DNA of 64,000 nucleotides from Tenrec ecaudatus (GCF_050624435.1 NC_134538.1:125842937-125906936), one strand, 5' to 3'; counted from the first letter of the stretch, positions 1 through 11,361 are shown. The notes: generated from the sequence alone by a model not told the origin. Translations and numbers: made by a program.

Positions 1-911
1 TTCAGACAACTTTCTCCTAAACCCTCTTCCCTTCCAATGACCCACTTCATCATCTTACCACTTTCTCTCTGATTTGTCACACTGTCTTATTTGTATAGTT
101 ACCCCTGGCCTAGAAGTAAACTTACTTCTATCTTTATATTTCCGTTGACGTAGTAAATTTCTTCCATCGATTTATAATAGCCAAAACAAAGAGTCAGGCT
201 CCACAATGAAATACTAGCTGAACATGCACAGTTTTCTTCTTCTGAATATGCTTTCCTTGTGTAACTCTAGGACACAGTGGAAGCTCCGAGCTTCTCAACT
301 TCAGGTTCCAAACTATCGTTCCCACGGAGTTGACTTATTTTGTGTTTCTCATGAAACAAATTCAAATCTAATCTGCTGTAAACAATGTATCCCACTGATT
401 TAATGACCTTTGTTAAAAAGGAGGACTCACGTATCCCAAATGACAAGAGGAACTAGCCCGGCCCTGGACAGAAATGCTCTTTTAACTGTCTGGCTGCCAT
501 TAGCTGAGAAGATGAGCTGATGAACTTCCTTCCCAAGATCTACGCAGTAGGCTGAGCCATGCTATGCTTCATCAGGCAACACGGCTTCTAAGTCTCTGTT
601 TCACCAAAGTGCACTTGAGTGTCTGAATCATCTGCGCTCTTTCCCTTGGTACTCTGTGTACAGCAGAAACAAATTAGGTAATACATTTCCTGGCATTTAT
701 TCCATTTTCTTAAATACTTCCCTGACTAATTATAATTGCTACACATTGCCTAATAAAGTCATCTGTGTGAGAACTGAGAATTTGTTCCCCTAATTTTGTC
801 TCTTTTCCAAGTATCATTACATCCTACAGTTACTTATAGGACACTAGGCAAGAAACTAGTCTTGGGTTTTGTTTTGGCATTCTTTCCTATTGCAGGGATT
901 GGTTAGCATGA
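1..911. other. Unclassified non-coding DNA
   Basis: AT-rich sequence with no convincing ORF, RNA gene or repeat that I can name. It may hold very old repeats that only an alignment search would show. Confidence 0.5.
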
Positions 912-939
912 ACACACACACACACACACACACACACAC
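912..939. repeat. (AC)14 microsatellite
   Basis: Uninterrupted AC dinucleotide run of 28 bases directly upstream of an antisense AfroSINE. Confidence 0.97.
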
Positions 940-975
940 TCAGTCTCTCATAAATAAAAATGTGCACGATCAACT

Positions 976-1356
976 GGTTAAAAACCAAACCAAGCCCACG
1001 GCCATTGAGTTGATTCTGCCTCATAGTGACGGTGTCCAGCACTGGGGAGTGCACAGGAGCATCTTGGGATCGACAGGCTCATTCGGGTTAGAGGCCTGCT
1101 ATGTAATGGAGTATCCATTTCTCTCCTGGGTGCTACTTCTAAAAGGGCACACTCACCTGACCATGGTTATTCTGGAACAGTCTTCCAATCAGCTGTTTGG
1201 CTTGGTTGTTGGTATTAGTTGCCATCAAGTCAATCCCTAACCTGGCCGTCATGTGTATGCAGAGTTGAACTGTTTTGGGACATTTCTGGGAGATTCTAAC
1301 AGTCAACCTTTCAGCTGGTAGTCAAGCACTTAGCTGTTTGGGCCACAAAGGGAGTC
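976..1356 (-). mobile_element. AfroSINE, antisense, probably two copies in a row
   Basis: The stretch reads as the reverse complement of the afrotherian tRNA-derived SINE. The 3'-tail motif gccattgagttgattctg occurs near 1000, and a second, more decayed tail (gccatcaagtcaatcc) near 1220. The tRNA-like head follows at about 1305-1356 (ending in the reverse complement of the usual ggagtcc... start). At about 380 bases it is longer than one SINE, so I read it as two adjacent copies. Confidence 0.7.
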
Positions 1357-1489
1357 CGCTAATACAGGTGTAAAAGAAAGCTTTTATTGTTTTGGTTTTG
1401 TCTATATATTATTGATTATAATTTATTACACTGTTATATGATGCTTTAAAATATATTGAAAACATGCCGACACTTCGAATATAAGGTTA

Positions 1490-1690
1490 AAGCAAACAAA
1501 CAATGCACTGCTATCGAGTTTGTTTGGACTCACGGCAATCTTAGAGGACAGACTCGGGCATGGCCCTGTGGATTTCTGACTGTCCAGCTTCATGGGAGTA
1601 GAAGCTTCATTTTTCTTCTGTGGAGCAACTGGTGGTTCAATCTGCTGACCGTGTGGCTAACAGTCTAACAGGTGACCCATTACAGCACCA
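1490..1690 (-). mobile_element. AfroSINE, antisense, diverged
   Basis: The tail motif (tgctatcgagtttgtttggactcac) leads into a segment resembling ggtggttcaatctgctgacc, which is the reverse complement of the SINE's B-box side (ggtcagcagtttgaaccacc). Diverged but of full length. Confidence 0.75.
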
Positions 1691-2035
1691 GTGCATAGTT
1701 AAGACGCATTCCCTGCCCTTGAGAAATATAACACCTACTTGAAGAAATTATTTGAAAGAAATCTCAACTGGTTTTTGAGGATGAAAGAGTAGAGCTCTGG
1801 TTGCAACCCTTATTTCGGAAGACAAGAATGAGCACTGTGAATTAAAAGGCTATTTCTTCTGGAATCACTTGGCTAATTAGTGACAAATACAGGACCAGAA
1901 TTCCTAGCTCAACACATTTTTGATGACCCTCATTGTTTGTGGTCTGCAATGATTCAGGATCAATTTATTAACTTGTTCATTATAAGACAAATTTTTCATC
2001 ACTTTCATTTTGTTAAAAATATTTCAGATACGCAG
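1691..2035. other. Unclassified non-coding DNA
   Basis: No gene or named repeat seen. The last five bases (cgcag) are the left target duplication of the LTR that follows. Confidence 0.5.
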
Positions 2036-2578
2036 TGTGATAAATAGGTTTGTTGTGTCAACATGGCCAATGAACACGTGAGATTAATTGAAGGGTGGAG
2101 AGATAAATGGCTCAGCGAGCCTTGCCTCTCTCTCTGGCTCTTTGATCATTGGACACGTGTGCGGCTGCCTTGCTTGTTCTGTGCCTCCATTTACAAGCTA
2201 CACTACCTGTGGGACGCCTAACCCGTGGACTGTGTCGCTGTAACTTGAGGTTCCTTCAAGATCTGCTTTGCCACGCTACTGAAATGTACATCTCTTGAGC
2301 TGGGGACTGTCAGACCCTATCATCTGGCTGACTGTTGGCGACTTGCTTGCTGTTTGCTGCCTGTGGCCAGATAGCCTGAATTGCTCCACAAAGGACTACC
2401 CCGGGGTGCCTAAAACTTGAAGGGCTGCCAGTGTACTAGCTGTATCGCGGAAGTGAGCCATTTGTATTGCTTTATAGATTAGTTAACTGTTTTGCTTCTT
2501 ATGTTATCTATCTATATAAATATATACAAAATTATTAGTGTCCTAGTTTTGTTTCTCTAGAGAACCCTGTCTAACACA
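2036..2578 (+). mobile_element. Solo LTR, ERVL-like
   Basis: A 543-base element that begins TGTG and ends CTAACACA. Its last part, cctagttttgtttctctagagaaccctgtctaacaca, follows the pattern of ERVL-class (MLT2-like) LTR ends, and an ATATAAAT TATA-like stretch lies near 2512. Flanks are cgcag on the left (2031-2035) and cacag on the right (2579-2583), four of five matching, as expected for the 5-bp duplication made by this integrase class. There is no internal retroviral sequence, so it is a solo LTR. Class assignment rests on recalled LTR ends, not on a search. Confidence 0.75.
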
Positions 2579-2585
2579 CACAGAA

Positions 2586-2806
2586 TACAAAACAACAACA
2601 ACAACCCAAAATCGAACTCACTGCCATAAGTTGTTTCTGACTCCCAGCGACCCTTAGGACAGGGTAACTGCCCTGCGAGTTTCTAAGACCGTGGCTCTTC
2701 ACAGGAGCAGAACACCTTGGCATTTTCCCTCAAAGCAGTTGGCGGTTTCCAACTGCGGACCTTGCTGTTAGCAGCCCAACACATAGCCACAGCAACACAG
2801 GGCTCC
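2586..2806 (-). mobile_element. AfroSINE, antisense
   Basis: Starts with the reverse complement of an A/GT-rich tail (aacaacaacaac), then the conserved tail (actcactgccataagttgtttctgactcccagcgaccc), and ends with ggcagcagggctcc-type reverse complement of the tRNA-like head. Full length. Confidence 0.85.
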
Positions 2807-3039
2807 TGCCACAAACAGAGTAGGTACCAGGAACACTACATCAATCCCCCCAATTTAGGAAAGAAAATACTTTGGATACAGTTGAAGCTTTCTTTGTATC
2901 CTTTTAAAATCCCTCCCAAGAGGCAGCCAGGTTACTGAATTTGCTGCATTTCAGTGCCATAAATATTTTAAACTTCACTACCTATGTTTAAATTTATAAA
3001 TAATATATTCTTTTGTGTCTTTTGAAACTTTACAGATGG

Positions 3040-3275
3040 TGTCATAATATATATGTATATATAAATTAGACTGCACCTTGCTTCTTTTCACTCAGCACAA
3101 TATTTTTCAGATTTATTGTTACTCATATATGTAGCTCAAGTTCATTTTTGCTGCTATTTGTTATCAGAATGTACCACCATAGACTGGCTTATCCATTTTT
3201 CACTACTTTGATTCATAGAAATCTAGATTACTTCCACTTTTTTGGAGTCATTTTAGCCATGTTGCAATGGACATT
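3040..3275 (-). mobile_element. Old L1 3' region, antisense fragment
   Basis: The wording cttgcttcttttcactcagcacaatattttt... followed by ...gttgcaatggacattta is characteristic of the reverse complement of old mammalian L1 3' ends. No ORF survives. Ends are approximate. Confidence 0.55.
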
Positions 3276-3375
3276 TATATTAGGTTACCTTGGACCACCT
3301 TGAAGGAGGAAGTCATTGCACCCTATCTGGGGCAGCCTGGGTCACAGACATAGACCCTTTGTGAGCATAACCCAA

Positions 3376-3886
3376 TATGCTAGTCTGGGTAAACTTTAAA
3401 GAAACAAATCCACAGAAACTCATATGTATAAGAGAGAGTTTTATATAAAGGGTAAGTGTACATTAAGAAAGCATCCCAACCCAGTGCTCTCCAAGCCCAT
3501 AATTCCAACATTTGCCCATATGTCCGACACCAATCCACAAAATCTTCCTGAATCTCACAAAACACACGCAATGATGCCAACTGCAGGATGAAAGCCGAAT
3601 AAGTGAGCATGTAAGCATCTCAGCACTGGCAGGGGTCTCCACACGACTGCTCTAGCACCCTGGGCTGCATCATGGTATTCTCCTCAGGGATATCTTACAG
3701 GAAGTGAGCCTTGCCAGCTGAAGCAGGGAACTGGCCAAGGAAGCTGCACCCTGGCCCGACCATCAGAGAGCAAGAGACCTGAGAACTAGAAGGGTGAGGC
3801 TAACCGAGCCATTTATCTCTCTGCCCTTCAATTAATCCCACATGTGTTTGTCGGCCAGGTTGCCACCGTAAATCTTAACTATGTCA
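3376..3886 (-). mobile_element. Solo LTR, ERVL-like, antisense, perfect TSD
   Basis: Same family as the LTRs at 2036, 4493 and 13152, here reversed: it opens with tatgctagtctgg (reverse complement of the LTR 3' end) and closes with taaatcttaactatgtca. The 5-bp target duplication cccaa is perfect (3371-3375 and 3887-3891). A TATATAAA box sits near 3443 in the antisense sense. The copy is 511 bases and has no internal region. Confidence 0.82.
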
Positions 3887-3891
3887 CCCAA

Positions 3892-4424
3892 GAAACACTA
3901 CTCATCCAGATATGGCTTGGCTGAGACCTAGTCTCCACTCTAGCAGAGTGTGTATTCTTTAGCTGTTCACAAAATCTCTAGTTTTCTTTCCTGGAAAATG
4001 CACTTTCGCACGCACCCTGAAATGAGGCATGGCCTGGTGGTTTGCTTTGGCCAATGAAAAATGAGAAGTGACAGTGTCACACCGAGATAGACATTTACCA
4101 CACTGTAATGCAACTAGTCCCTCTCCTTTCTTTCTGCCCAGATGACCGCGGAAGCCCCTGTTGAGAGGGAATGTCCTTCCTTAAGTAAGGGTCCTTGCAG
4201 GACAACAATGAGCAGAGTCCCTAGGTGAAGGTCCCTGCAGCTGCCTAGAGCTAGAGAATCAAGGTTGTGTCAGGCGGTGAGGATCCAAGCCAAGACCTCA
4301 TAGAGCACGAGTGAAAAACAAACTTTTGCTTTGCCAAGTCACAAAATGTTAAGACTGATTTTTTTCTGAAGCGTAACTGTCTTCATATTTTATTAGCACT
4401 CCTGCCCCATCCCCCCAGCCCCCT
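3892..4424. other. Unclassified non-coding DNA
   Basis: No gene, RNA or named repeat recognised. Confidence 0.45.
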
Positions 4425-4492
4425 GCCAAAGAAACACAACCATTGAGTTGATTGCAAATTACAGTGACCATATAGGAGAGAGAAAACTGCCC
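4425..4492 (-). mobile_element. AfroSINE fragment, antisense, cut by an LTR
   Basis: Only the tail (aaccattgagttgattgcaaattacagtgaccatatagg) is present; the sequence stops where the LTR at 4493 begins, so the LTR appears to interrupt or abut it. Confidence 0.7.
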
Positions 4493-4972
4493 TGTGTTGG
4501 TCAGGGTGCATTAGAGAAACAATCTGCAGAAACTCATATGTATAAGGGAGTTTTATATAAAGGCTAAGTGCACATGAAGAAAACATCCCAACCCAGTGCT
4601 GCCCAAGCCCACAAGTCCAACATTAACCCATATGTCTGACACCAGTCCACAAAGTCCTCCTCCATCTCACAAAACAGACACCATGATGCCAACTGCAGGA
4701 GGAAAGCTGAATCAGTGAGCATGTAAGCATCTCAGCACTGGCAGGGGTTTCCACATGGCTGCTCCAGCACCCAGGGCTGCATCGGGGTAGATCCCTGTGA
4801 CTTCTCCTCAGGGATGACTTGCAGGAAGTGAGCCCTGCCAGCTGAAGCAGGGAACTGGCTAAGGCAGCTGTACCCTGGTTCGACCATCAGAAAGCAAGAG
4901 ACCCGAGAACTAAGGCAAGGCTCACTGAGCCATTTATCTCTCCGCCCTTCAATTAATCCCACATGTGTGTAT
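4493..4972 (-). mobile_element. LTR, ERVL-like, antisense, 5' part missing
   Basis: Very similar to the LTR at 3376-3886 along most of its length (same catcccaacccagtgct and atttatctctccgccctt segments). It opens with tgtgttgg, the reverse complement of the LTR 3' end. It is lost beyond about 4972, where RTE-like sequence takes over, so no target duplication can be read. Confidence 0.75.
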
Positions 4973-5045
4973 GGTATTGGTGAACAATCATGACATGACC
5001 ATGAACTGCCAGAACAACAAGCACATCTGTCTTGGAAACAATCTG
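4973..5045 (+). mobile_element. RTE (BovB-type) LINE fragment, sense
   Basis: The segment around atgaactgccagaacaacaagcacatctgtcttgg reads as the sense strand of the same RTE 3' region that lies antisense just downstream. It is short and has no ORF. Confidence 0.55.
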
Positions 5046-5137
5046 GATCTGTATCAATGAGCTTTAAATTGTTCATGATCCTATGTTTAGGTAAGCAACT
5101 CCTAGAGATAATAAATAAAAGCTTAGATTTATATGCA

Positions 5138-5775
5138 AAGCTAAGGGTTGTGTTTGTTAGGTGCTGTCCAGGGGGTTCTGACTCACCGGGATTGTCCGCA
5201 TCACAGATGGAAACATTGCCGGTCCTGCACCATCCTCACCACTGGCAGCACGCTTGAGCCCATTGCTGCAGCCCGTGCGTCCATTCATTTCTCTGAGGGC
5301 TTTCCCTCCATGTTCCCGAGTGTGATGTTCTCTTTCCAGAAATACGTTCTCTCCTGAAAAAATATGTCCAAAGTACTTGAGATGCAGTTTCAGCTTCGCT
5401 ACCTCCTAACAGAAGTCTGACTGTACTTCTCCCAAGGTCGACGTGCTTATTCTCCTGGGAGGTCATGGTCATGTCATGATTTTTCACCAATACCATAATT
5501 AAAATGCACCAATTCTTTATCGGCCTTCTTTATTCCTGGTCTAACTTTCACATGAATATGAAGACCCGTGGCTTGGGTCAAGGGCACCTTGGTCCTCAAG
5601 GTGGCATGTTTGTTCTTGAAGTCTTTACAGAGGTCTTATGCAGATGGCTTGTCCGATGCCATGTGCCATTTGATTTCTTGCTGGCTGCTTTCATGAATAC
5701 TGATTGTGGATTCAAACAAGATGAATCCTTTACAACGTCAATCTTTTCACCATGTATCATGTTTTCCAGATTTTT
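5138..5775 (-). mobile_element. RTE (BovB-type) LINE 3' end, antisense
   Basis: Antisense copy of the afrotherian RTE 3' end. It opens with gttaggtgctgtccag, the tail shared with AfroSINE, followed by ...gcttgagcccattgctgcagcc..., a conserved RTE stretch also found at 12790. The reverse-transcriptase C-terminal reading frame is broken by stops and frameshifts; an 86-codon open piece on the minus strand (5236-5496) is a remnant and not a gene. Confidence 0.8.
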
Positions 5776-7633
5776 AGCTATTAAAATACATTACTTGTGA
5801 AACCTGAAAAGCAAACATGTGCTATGATTTTAGAACTTAGAGTAAATTGTTTTCCAGCACCTCTGGCACTTTGAAAGCAGCCACCCATAAATTATTAATA
5901 GTTCTCAATAAAAATGCTCTCATTTATTTATGAAAACAAGACAATAATTTGTTTGCTTGGTTTTCATGTCTGCAGGTTCCTAAAAGTTGTAGAATTTTAA
6001 AATGACTCAATTATTTATGCTTTGGGCTATTTCAGATATATTCTAAATGAGTCTACATCTTCTAACAGCCAAAAGCTTGTTTGGACCTGAGATAAGTATG
6101 AAAGAATATGACTTCAGGCTGGTCATATGTGGCATCACATGTTGCTAAGTATGACAATGGCAGGTTGGGGTTTTTTGTTTTGTTTTGTTAGGGCTTCTAT
6201 GATGCCGTGAATTGCTTAGAATGGCCCTTTTAGCTCTATACGTCTCTGTAGCTCCCACCAAGTGACTGTGCATGTGTGACGTGCTTGTGGCGCACCAAGG
6301 AGACTGCATAGCTTGCTACTAATGTACGTCAAGTCTGTGGTGCCCTGTGGGGGTGGAGCCACGCAGAAACAGTGTATGGAACCCCAATGAGGGGATTTAC
6401 TAGTTTTGCTACCCCATTAGGCCGAAAATATCATACCGAAGGTGGAATGAAAGGTCTCACTGCCCTCAAGAAAGAAGAGAGAGGAGCGTAGCACAGCTCT
6501 CCGACCCCACATCCCTGTACTGAGCCTGCTTGGTCAGTCCAGGTGACAGAAAGTTGTGTCATCAGAGAGCAACAGGCAGTGGGACTCTGTGGCAGAGAAG
6601 TGCTGGCTGAAGGAGCAGTGCAGCCAGCAGACTAGCAGGAAACCAATGGTGCGCTTCCCTGCCCACCAAGTGAGAAGTAGAGTTGGGTGCCTTTGGGCAG
6701 GAAAAAATGCCCTCGGGCACTTGTTGGGGAGACAGGTTTGCCCATCTATGGAGCTAAAACTGAGTCTATTCAGGCCAAGGTTACTGGAGGAGGGGCACTT
6801 ATGAGCAGTAAAAAGAGCTTCACAATGCTTGCTCGAGCTTGGCAGAGGCCAGGGGGCTCCGGGCATGCCTGTAGGCACTGCTGAGCGGAGGCTGTCCTGA
6901 TCAAAGAACTGCCTCCAGTTGTTTCCACTAAGTTCTCTGACCGTATGTTATGTGTGGCCATTTTAATGACTCATGGAAGTCAGTAGTGAAGAAGAGAGTT
7001 CACTTGGTGTCAGAATTGGTGAAGAGGTTGGAGGGTGGAAACATGGTGACAGACACCTCATGGGAATCTACTTCATCCAGATGCGAGTACTGATTCTTAT
7101 TTTCTCCCCCGGCCCCACTCTTGTGCAGTTAGAAGTCAGGCACTGATGCTGTCATGTGATGCTAAGTGGTAAGTAGACTAAACAAGCTTGGTAGCTTCTT
7201 TTGTTCTGATGATTGATCTATACAGTCACATTTTCCATAATCAAAAAATATTTTAAGAAAAGGTGACTGAACTTTAGCAGCAAGAAATCTAAAAGCAGTG
7301 CTTCACCATGCTAGGATTTTAAAGAAGTCTACTGACTTGGAGGTAGACACAATGAGGGAGCAGAGGGGAGGGAAGGAAGCGAACAGTGAAATGACCCATG
7401 ATGGGGACAGGTGGACATGTTCCAAGGTCTATATGTTTATTGTGAAGAATCCTCAGTGAGTTACCTCAAAACTGGGGCTGAAAAAGGATGCTGTTCCCGC
7501 CATTTGTGTGCAAAGTGATTTCTGCTCTTGATATATGATTCTCTCCCCATCATCAAAGCACTACTGCTTGCGACAATGACCCTGGAGTCACTGGCTTAAT
7601 TGTGGATTTCCTTGTGAGCAGATGAGGACGAAT
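5776..7633. other. Unclassified non-coding DNA
   Basis: AT-rich to about 6170, then a moderately GC-rich stretch (6240-6900) that could be an unrecognised LTR or old repeat. Overlapping ORFs of 63-114 codons on both strands at 6534-6961 resemble nothing I know and look like chance openings. Confidence 0.45.
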
Positions 7634-7652
7634 CCCCCCCCCCCCCCCCCCC
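7634..7652. repeat. (C)19 homopolymer
   Basis: Nineteen consecutive C, immediately at the truncated 3' end of the RPL10 pseudogene. Its length in an assembly is uncertain, since such runs are hard to sequence. Confidence 0.95.
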
Positions 7653-7654
7653 GC

Positions 7655-8247
7655 GGGGCCATTCTTAGCGATGTATTTGATTCACGAGCCATCTGGGATG
7701 AGGCGCTGCTCAGCCACCACGCCCTCAAACTCATCCTCATTAAGCTTGGAGAAACCCCACTTCTTGGAGACGTGGATCTTCTGGCACCCAGGGAACTTGA
7801 ACTTGGCCCTGCGTAAGTAAGGCCTCAATCACGTGCTCTGTGGCGTGAACCTTGCTGCAGATGGACATGATGCCCTAACCAGTGTGGACTCTAGCCACTG
7901 TGCCTGGGGGTTTCGCCACAGCACCGCGCATCCCAGTTTGGAGGCGCGTGTTGCTGCGGGCGACGTGGGACGGGTGGAGCCGCATTCGGATGTGGAAGCC
8001 CTCTTCGCCACGCCTTTTCGTCGCGTACTTGTTAGCAAGGCTGCGGGCAGCCTCCGGGCTTCCGAGGAAAGCGGCCCATCCGACACTGCGGTGGCCACAC
8101 AGTGGGAATTCGTCCTCCTTTGCCTTCTTACGGCTGACATGGAAGATTCCAACCTTGGCCTCAGGGACGCCTCTGCAGAAGCAGGACTTTGGGTAGGGCT
8201 TGTTTTTACAGTACGAGCAACAAACACCGGGTGGGGTGGCGGCCCAT
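7655..8247 (-). pseudogene. RPL10P: RPL10 processed pseudogene, 3'-truncated
   Basis: Intronless antisense copy of the mRNA for 60S ribosomal protein uL16 (RPL10). The start codon is at 8247-8245 (reads MGRHPTRC). After an early frameshift the protein is easy to follow: [19 protein letters not shown], then [23 protein letters not shown] and [21 protein letters not shown] block of about nine residues before LQTGMRG, found in the normal protein, is deleted. Past about 7875 there is a stop, another frameshift after the ...EHVIEAL part, then KKWGFSK and AEQRLIPDG followed by an in-frame stop. The last 15 or so codons, the 3' UTR and any poly(A) tail are missing; the match ends at the C19 run. CpG-rich compared with its surroundings. 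It encodes no product. Confidence 0.95.
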
Positions 8248-8249
8248 GG

Positions 8250-8999
8250 CGACACCAGGATCAAGGTGACAAGCCGAAGAAAAGGAGCTGGATTCAACAA
8301 GTTATTGCAATGGCGACACGGATCTCATGGGCACTTTCCACCGTGATGGGGATTATTGGGAAGCTAACAAGTTGCAATTGAGTCTCAGAAATGCTCAGGA
8401 TACAGTTCTTTGGTTAGGGCAGCCTCTTTGCGGTCATGCCCTCAGGTGGGTCTTTCCAGTCCAGCCGCATGGCTCCTTGGCTTCTGCCTGGTCCTGGCAG
8501 AGTTTCAAAGCTCTCAAACCATGCTGGTCAATGGTGGAAGAAGGCACTCCTTTCCAGCATAAGCCCCAGCCTTAAGGTGCTCAGCTCTAGCCTTGATACT
8601 GGCCCGCTGCCCCGCCAATTCCGTGCCATCTCCTTGCGCTCTCCTATGGCTCAGGGAGGCTCAGTGCACAGGAATCTCTGGGTCCCAAGGATATTCTCCC
8701 CTCCTAGCTCTTCTTTCTCGATGATAGGATGTTTGCTTCCAGCTTTTGAAAAAGACTGACTCGAGAAACGGAGACATTGCAATGCAGAGAAGGAATTGAT
8801 GTTTTAGAAAGGCTCTTTACAAATATCAACAAAACCAACAGGCGACTAGCTCATTTATTCAAAAGAAATAAAGGGGAAAGCACAATTTGATCAAAGAAGA
8901 AATTAGAAAGAGGAAATAACTGTTGGAGGAAAGGGGCTCTTAATGCCAGAAGAGCTACTTTTGCACACTTCTCTAGAAGTAAATGAAAGGAGCTTGGGG
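8250..8999. other. Unclassified non-coding DNA
   Basis: GC-moderate region with openings of 60-107 codons in several frames that I cannot link to any family. It directly precedes (in the antisense sense) the RPL10 pseudogene and does not look like an RPL10 5' UTR. Confidence 0.45.
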
Positions 9000-9196
9000 G
9001 ATGTAGTGGGCGACACATTGAACTTCAAACCAAAGTCAGTGGTTTGATTCCCCCAGGAGCTCCCCCGGGAGAAAGATGAGGCTGTCTACTCCTGTAAAGA
9101 GCTCAAGTCTCAGAAACCCAGAGGGGCAGCTCTATTCCGTCCTACAAGGTTACTATGGATCAGAAAAACCTGACTGCAGTGAGTTTGGCTTTGGAG
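9000..9196 (+). mobile_element. AfroSINE, sense
   Basis: tRNA-like head with B-box side (aaagtcagtggtttgattcccccaggagc), the middle gggagaaagatgaggctgtctactcctgtaaagagc, and the tail ggttactatggatcag...actgcagtgag. Full length, diverged. Confidence 0.85.
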
Positions 9197-9199
9197 CAT

Positions 9200-9639
9200 G
9201 GAAGTGAATTGGAAAACCTACATGGAACGGACAGTTTTCTAGGCAAACAGAATTTAACAAGATGGAAGGTGGTGAAGTTCAAAGATGAGAATGCATACAG
9301 AAGCAGTAGAAAGACTATCAAGGAACTACAATTCCTCCAATGGGACCGGGTTCATACGGCTTCACAAGGAATTCTCCCAAAGTTTTAGAGACCAGAAACA
9401 CGCGGTGCTCTTGAATTCTTCTGCAGCAGAGGGAAAGAGATAACTTGTAATAATTTTTATCAAATTAGTATACCCTTGACAGTTAAATGTGATACATAGC
9501 ACATTGACATGTCCATAGTGGGACTGCCAGTAAGATGAACCCGGCAGACACACTACACAGATCCTCTCCAACAAAGACACCAGAGGCCAGATGGAGCAGA
9601 TGATAATCCTGGGACGCTTCACACTAGAAGAAAGGACGG
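9200..9639. other. Unclassified non-coding DNA
   Basis: No gene or named repeat recognised. Confidence 0.4.
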
Positions 9640-10680
9640 GGAGACGGACTGAATACTAACCAGGATAACAAGCTGAACAAGCACAACCAGAGAAGAGACA
9701 GACCGGTGACTTGTTGGCCTGGCATGTTGTGACCACTTTGAACTTTGGGAAGTAACATTTGATAGTAACAGCAGCCTGATAGCATATATGCACCATGGTG
9801 GCTGGCAATGGGAGAGTAACCAGAAACGCAGGGCTCAGCCTCACCCACTGAATGAGGGTTACTACCCCTTCCTGTCCTCCTTATCAACAGAGAGCAGCCA
9901 AACCCAACCTCAACTGTACTCAACAACGGCAAACAGAGAATTGTGTATACCCTCATATTCCCTATTATGCCCACCAGAAGACAGGTGGTGAATTTCTAAG
10001 CACACACCAATATACAATTATAAATTCAATTTAAATACACCACCACAAAGGTGCAGAGAAAACAAGCTATTTCCACCTACATGAAGAAAAAAGCTAGAAC
10101 GGCTCAAATAAGTGAACAGATACCCTTTCCGAGGAATAAATGACATTGGACTAACCTGATGAGGAATTCAATAGAAAGACACTTAGGGACTTTCAATGAA
10201 TTGAGAGATATAGTAAGAAAGTTGCAGATGAAATAAAAGAAAACACAAAAACCAGAAAAAATTCAGGAAAAACACTACAAGAACAAATTAAAAGAATAAA
10301 TGCAAAATGAGAAACGATACAAAGACTGCAAATGGAAATCCAGAGAATTAATACAAAGAGTTCAGAAATCAATAATGCATCGAAACATTAAAGAATTATA
10401 ACTGAATCAATGGAAGGCTGAATAAGTGAGTTTGGCAACAAATTTCTCATTACTACCTAGGGAACAATTGGGTGGGGGTGGGGGTGGGGAAACAAAAGAC
10501 CTAAATAAAGTCTAAGAATTATGTGAGATATCATCAAGAGAAATAGTTTGCATGTGTTTGGAATTTCAGGACAGAAAGAGACTCCAAACAGCACAGAGAA
10601 AATTACCAAAGAGAATGTTGGAAGAAAACTTCTTGAACATTACAAACAATGAGAAGATAGGCATTACAGAAGGGGAATGA
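9640..10680 (+). mobile_element. Old L1 5' UTR/ORF1 region, sense
   Basis: A-rich, G-poor-in-stops sequence with the composition and wording of an old L1 ORF1: repeated lysine/glutamate/asparagine codons of a coiled coil (10190-10420), then atcatcaagagaaatagtttgcatgtgtttggaattt and aagaaaacttcttgaacattac, matching in layout the ORF1 RNA-binding region (…NIRI.G.P… / …ENFP.L…). Many stops and frameshifts; no ORF survives. Confidence 0.6.
10470..10489 (+). other. G-quadruplex motif
   Basis: Four G runs (3, 5, 5 and 4) separated by single T residues, inside the old L1 ORF1-region fragment. Such short-loop motifs are known to fold very stably; folding here is inference. Confidence 0.85.
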
Positions 10681-10689
10681 CGGGCCACA

Positions 10690-11361
10690 AAAGAAGGATC
10701 TGATTTGGAAAACCCCTTAAGCGGAATAAGCCTAACCTTAAGCCTGCAGCAGATGTTTGAACTGAAATGCTCCCTTGGACTTCAGACGGAAACACCCTGG
10801 GGTGAGAGGCAGCAGAAGCCTGCAGTCCCAAGATTAGCGCATTGGTGGTCGTTGGACTTTGGTTCGTGCCTCTCCTTTTGAAGGTGCCCAGGACTGCCAT
10901 GTGTTTGCTCTTTTCATGCGCTCTTTGCTTTTTGATGACGTGTTAGTCTGTCAGACATGGTTCTGCCTTTGTGAATGAGCCCAATTATCTCGGATTCCAT
11001 ACTTTTCCCCACTAACGGGAACCAGGAGTTCTTGGAGAAATGGCTTGGGTAAGTAGAAGGTGACAACGGATCAGCTTATTGTCCAATCAGAGGACTCAAC
11101 TACGACCCAGGAGACCACTGACAGGAGCTCCTACTGGCTACTTATGGGGCAATTAGAACAACAAAGAATAATGTGTAATTCATTAAAAGCATCAAGTAAT
11201 TAGAATGCCTCAAGGGCATGATTATACTTATGAAAGAATAAAAAATAAACTTATGTGCCACCATTACAAGTTACATACCATCCTTATTCAAAACATTAGT
11301 AGTTAGGTGTAACTAAAATTCATAGTCCATATGTACATGGAGCACTGATCTATCATCCCGA
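10690..11361. other. Unclassified non-coding DNA
   Basis: 10690-11050 is moderately GC-rich and might be an LTR or another old repeat, but I cannot place it. No gene seen. Confidence 0.4.

Noticed and set aside
2036-2578. Reading the TG...CA elements as DNA transposons
   Set aside because: Ends are short TG/CA, flanks are 5-bp duplications, and a TATA box precedes the 3' end, all of which fit LTRs and not inverted-repeat transposons.
6534-6961. Overlapping 63-114-codon frames on both strands as a small gene
   Set aside because: Open on both strands at once with no motif, no start context and no similarity I can recall.
7829-8381. Plus-strand frames of 104 and 182 codons
   Set aside because: They are antisense shadows of the GC-rich RPL10 pseudogene.
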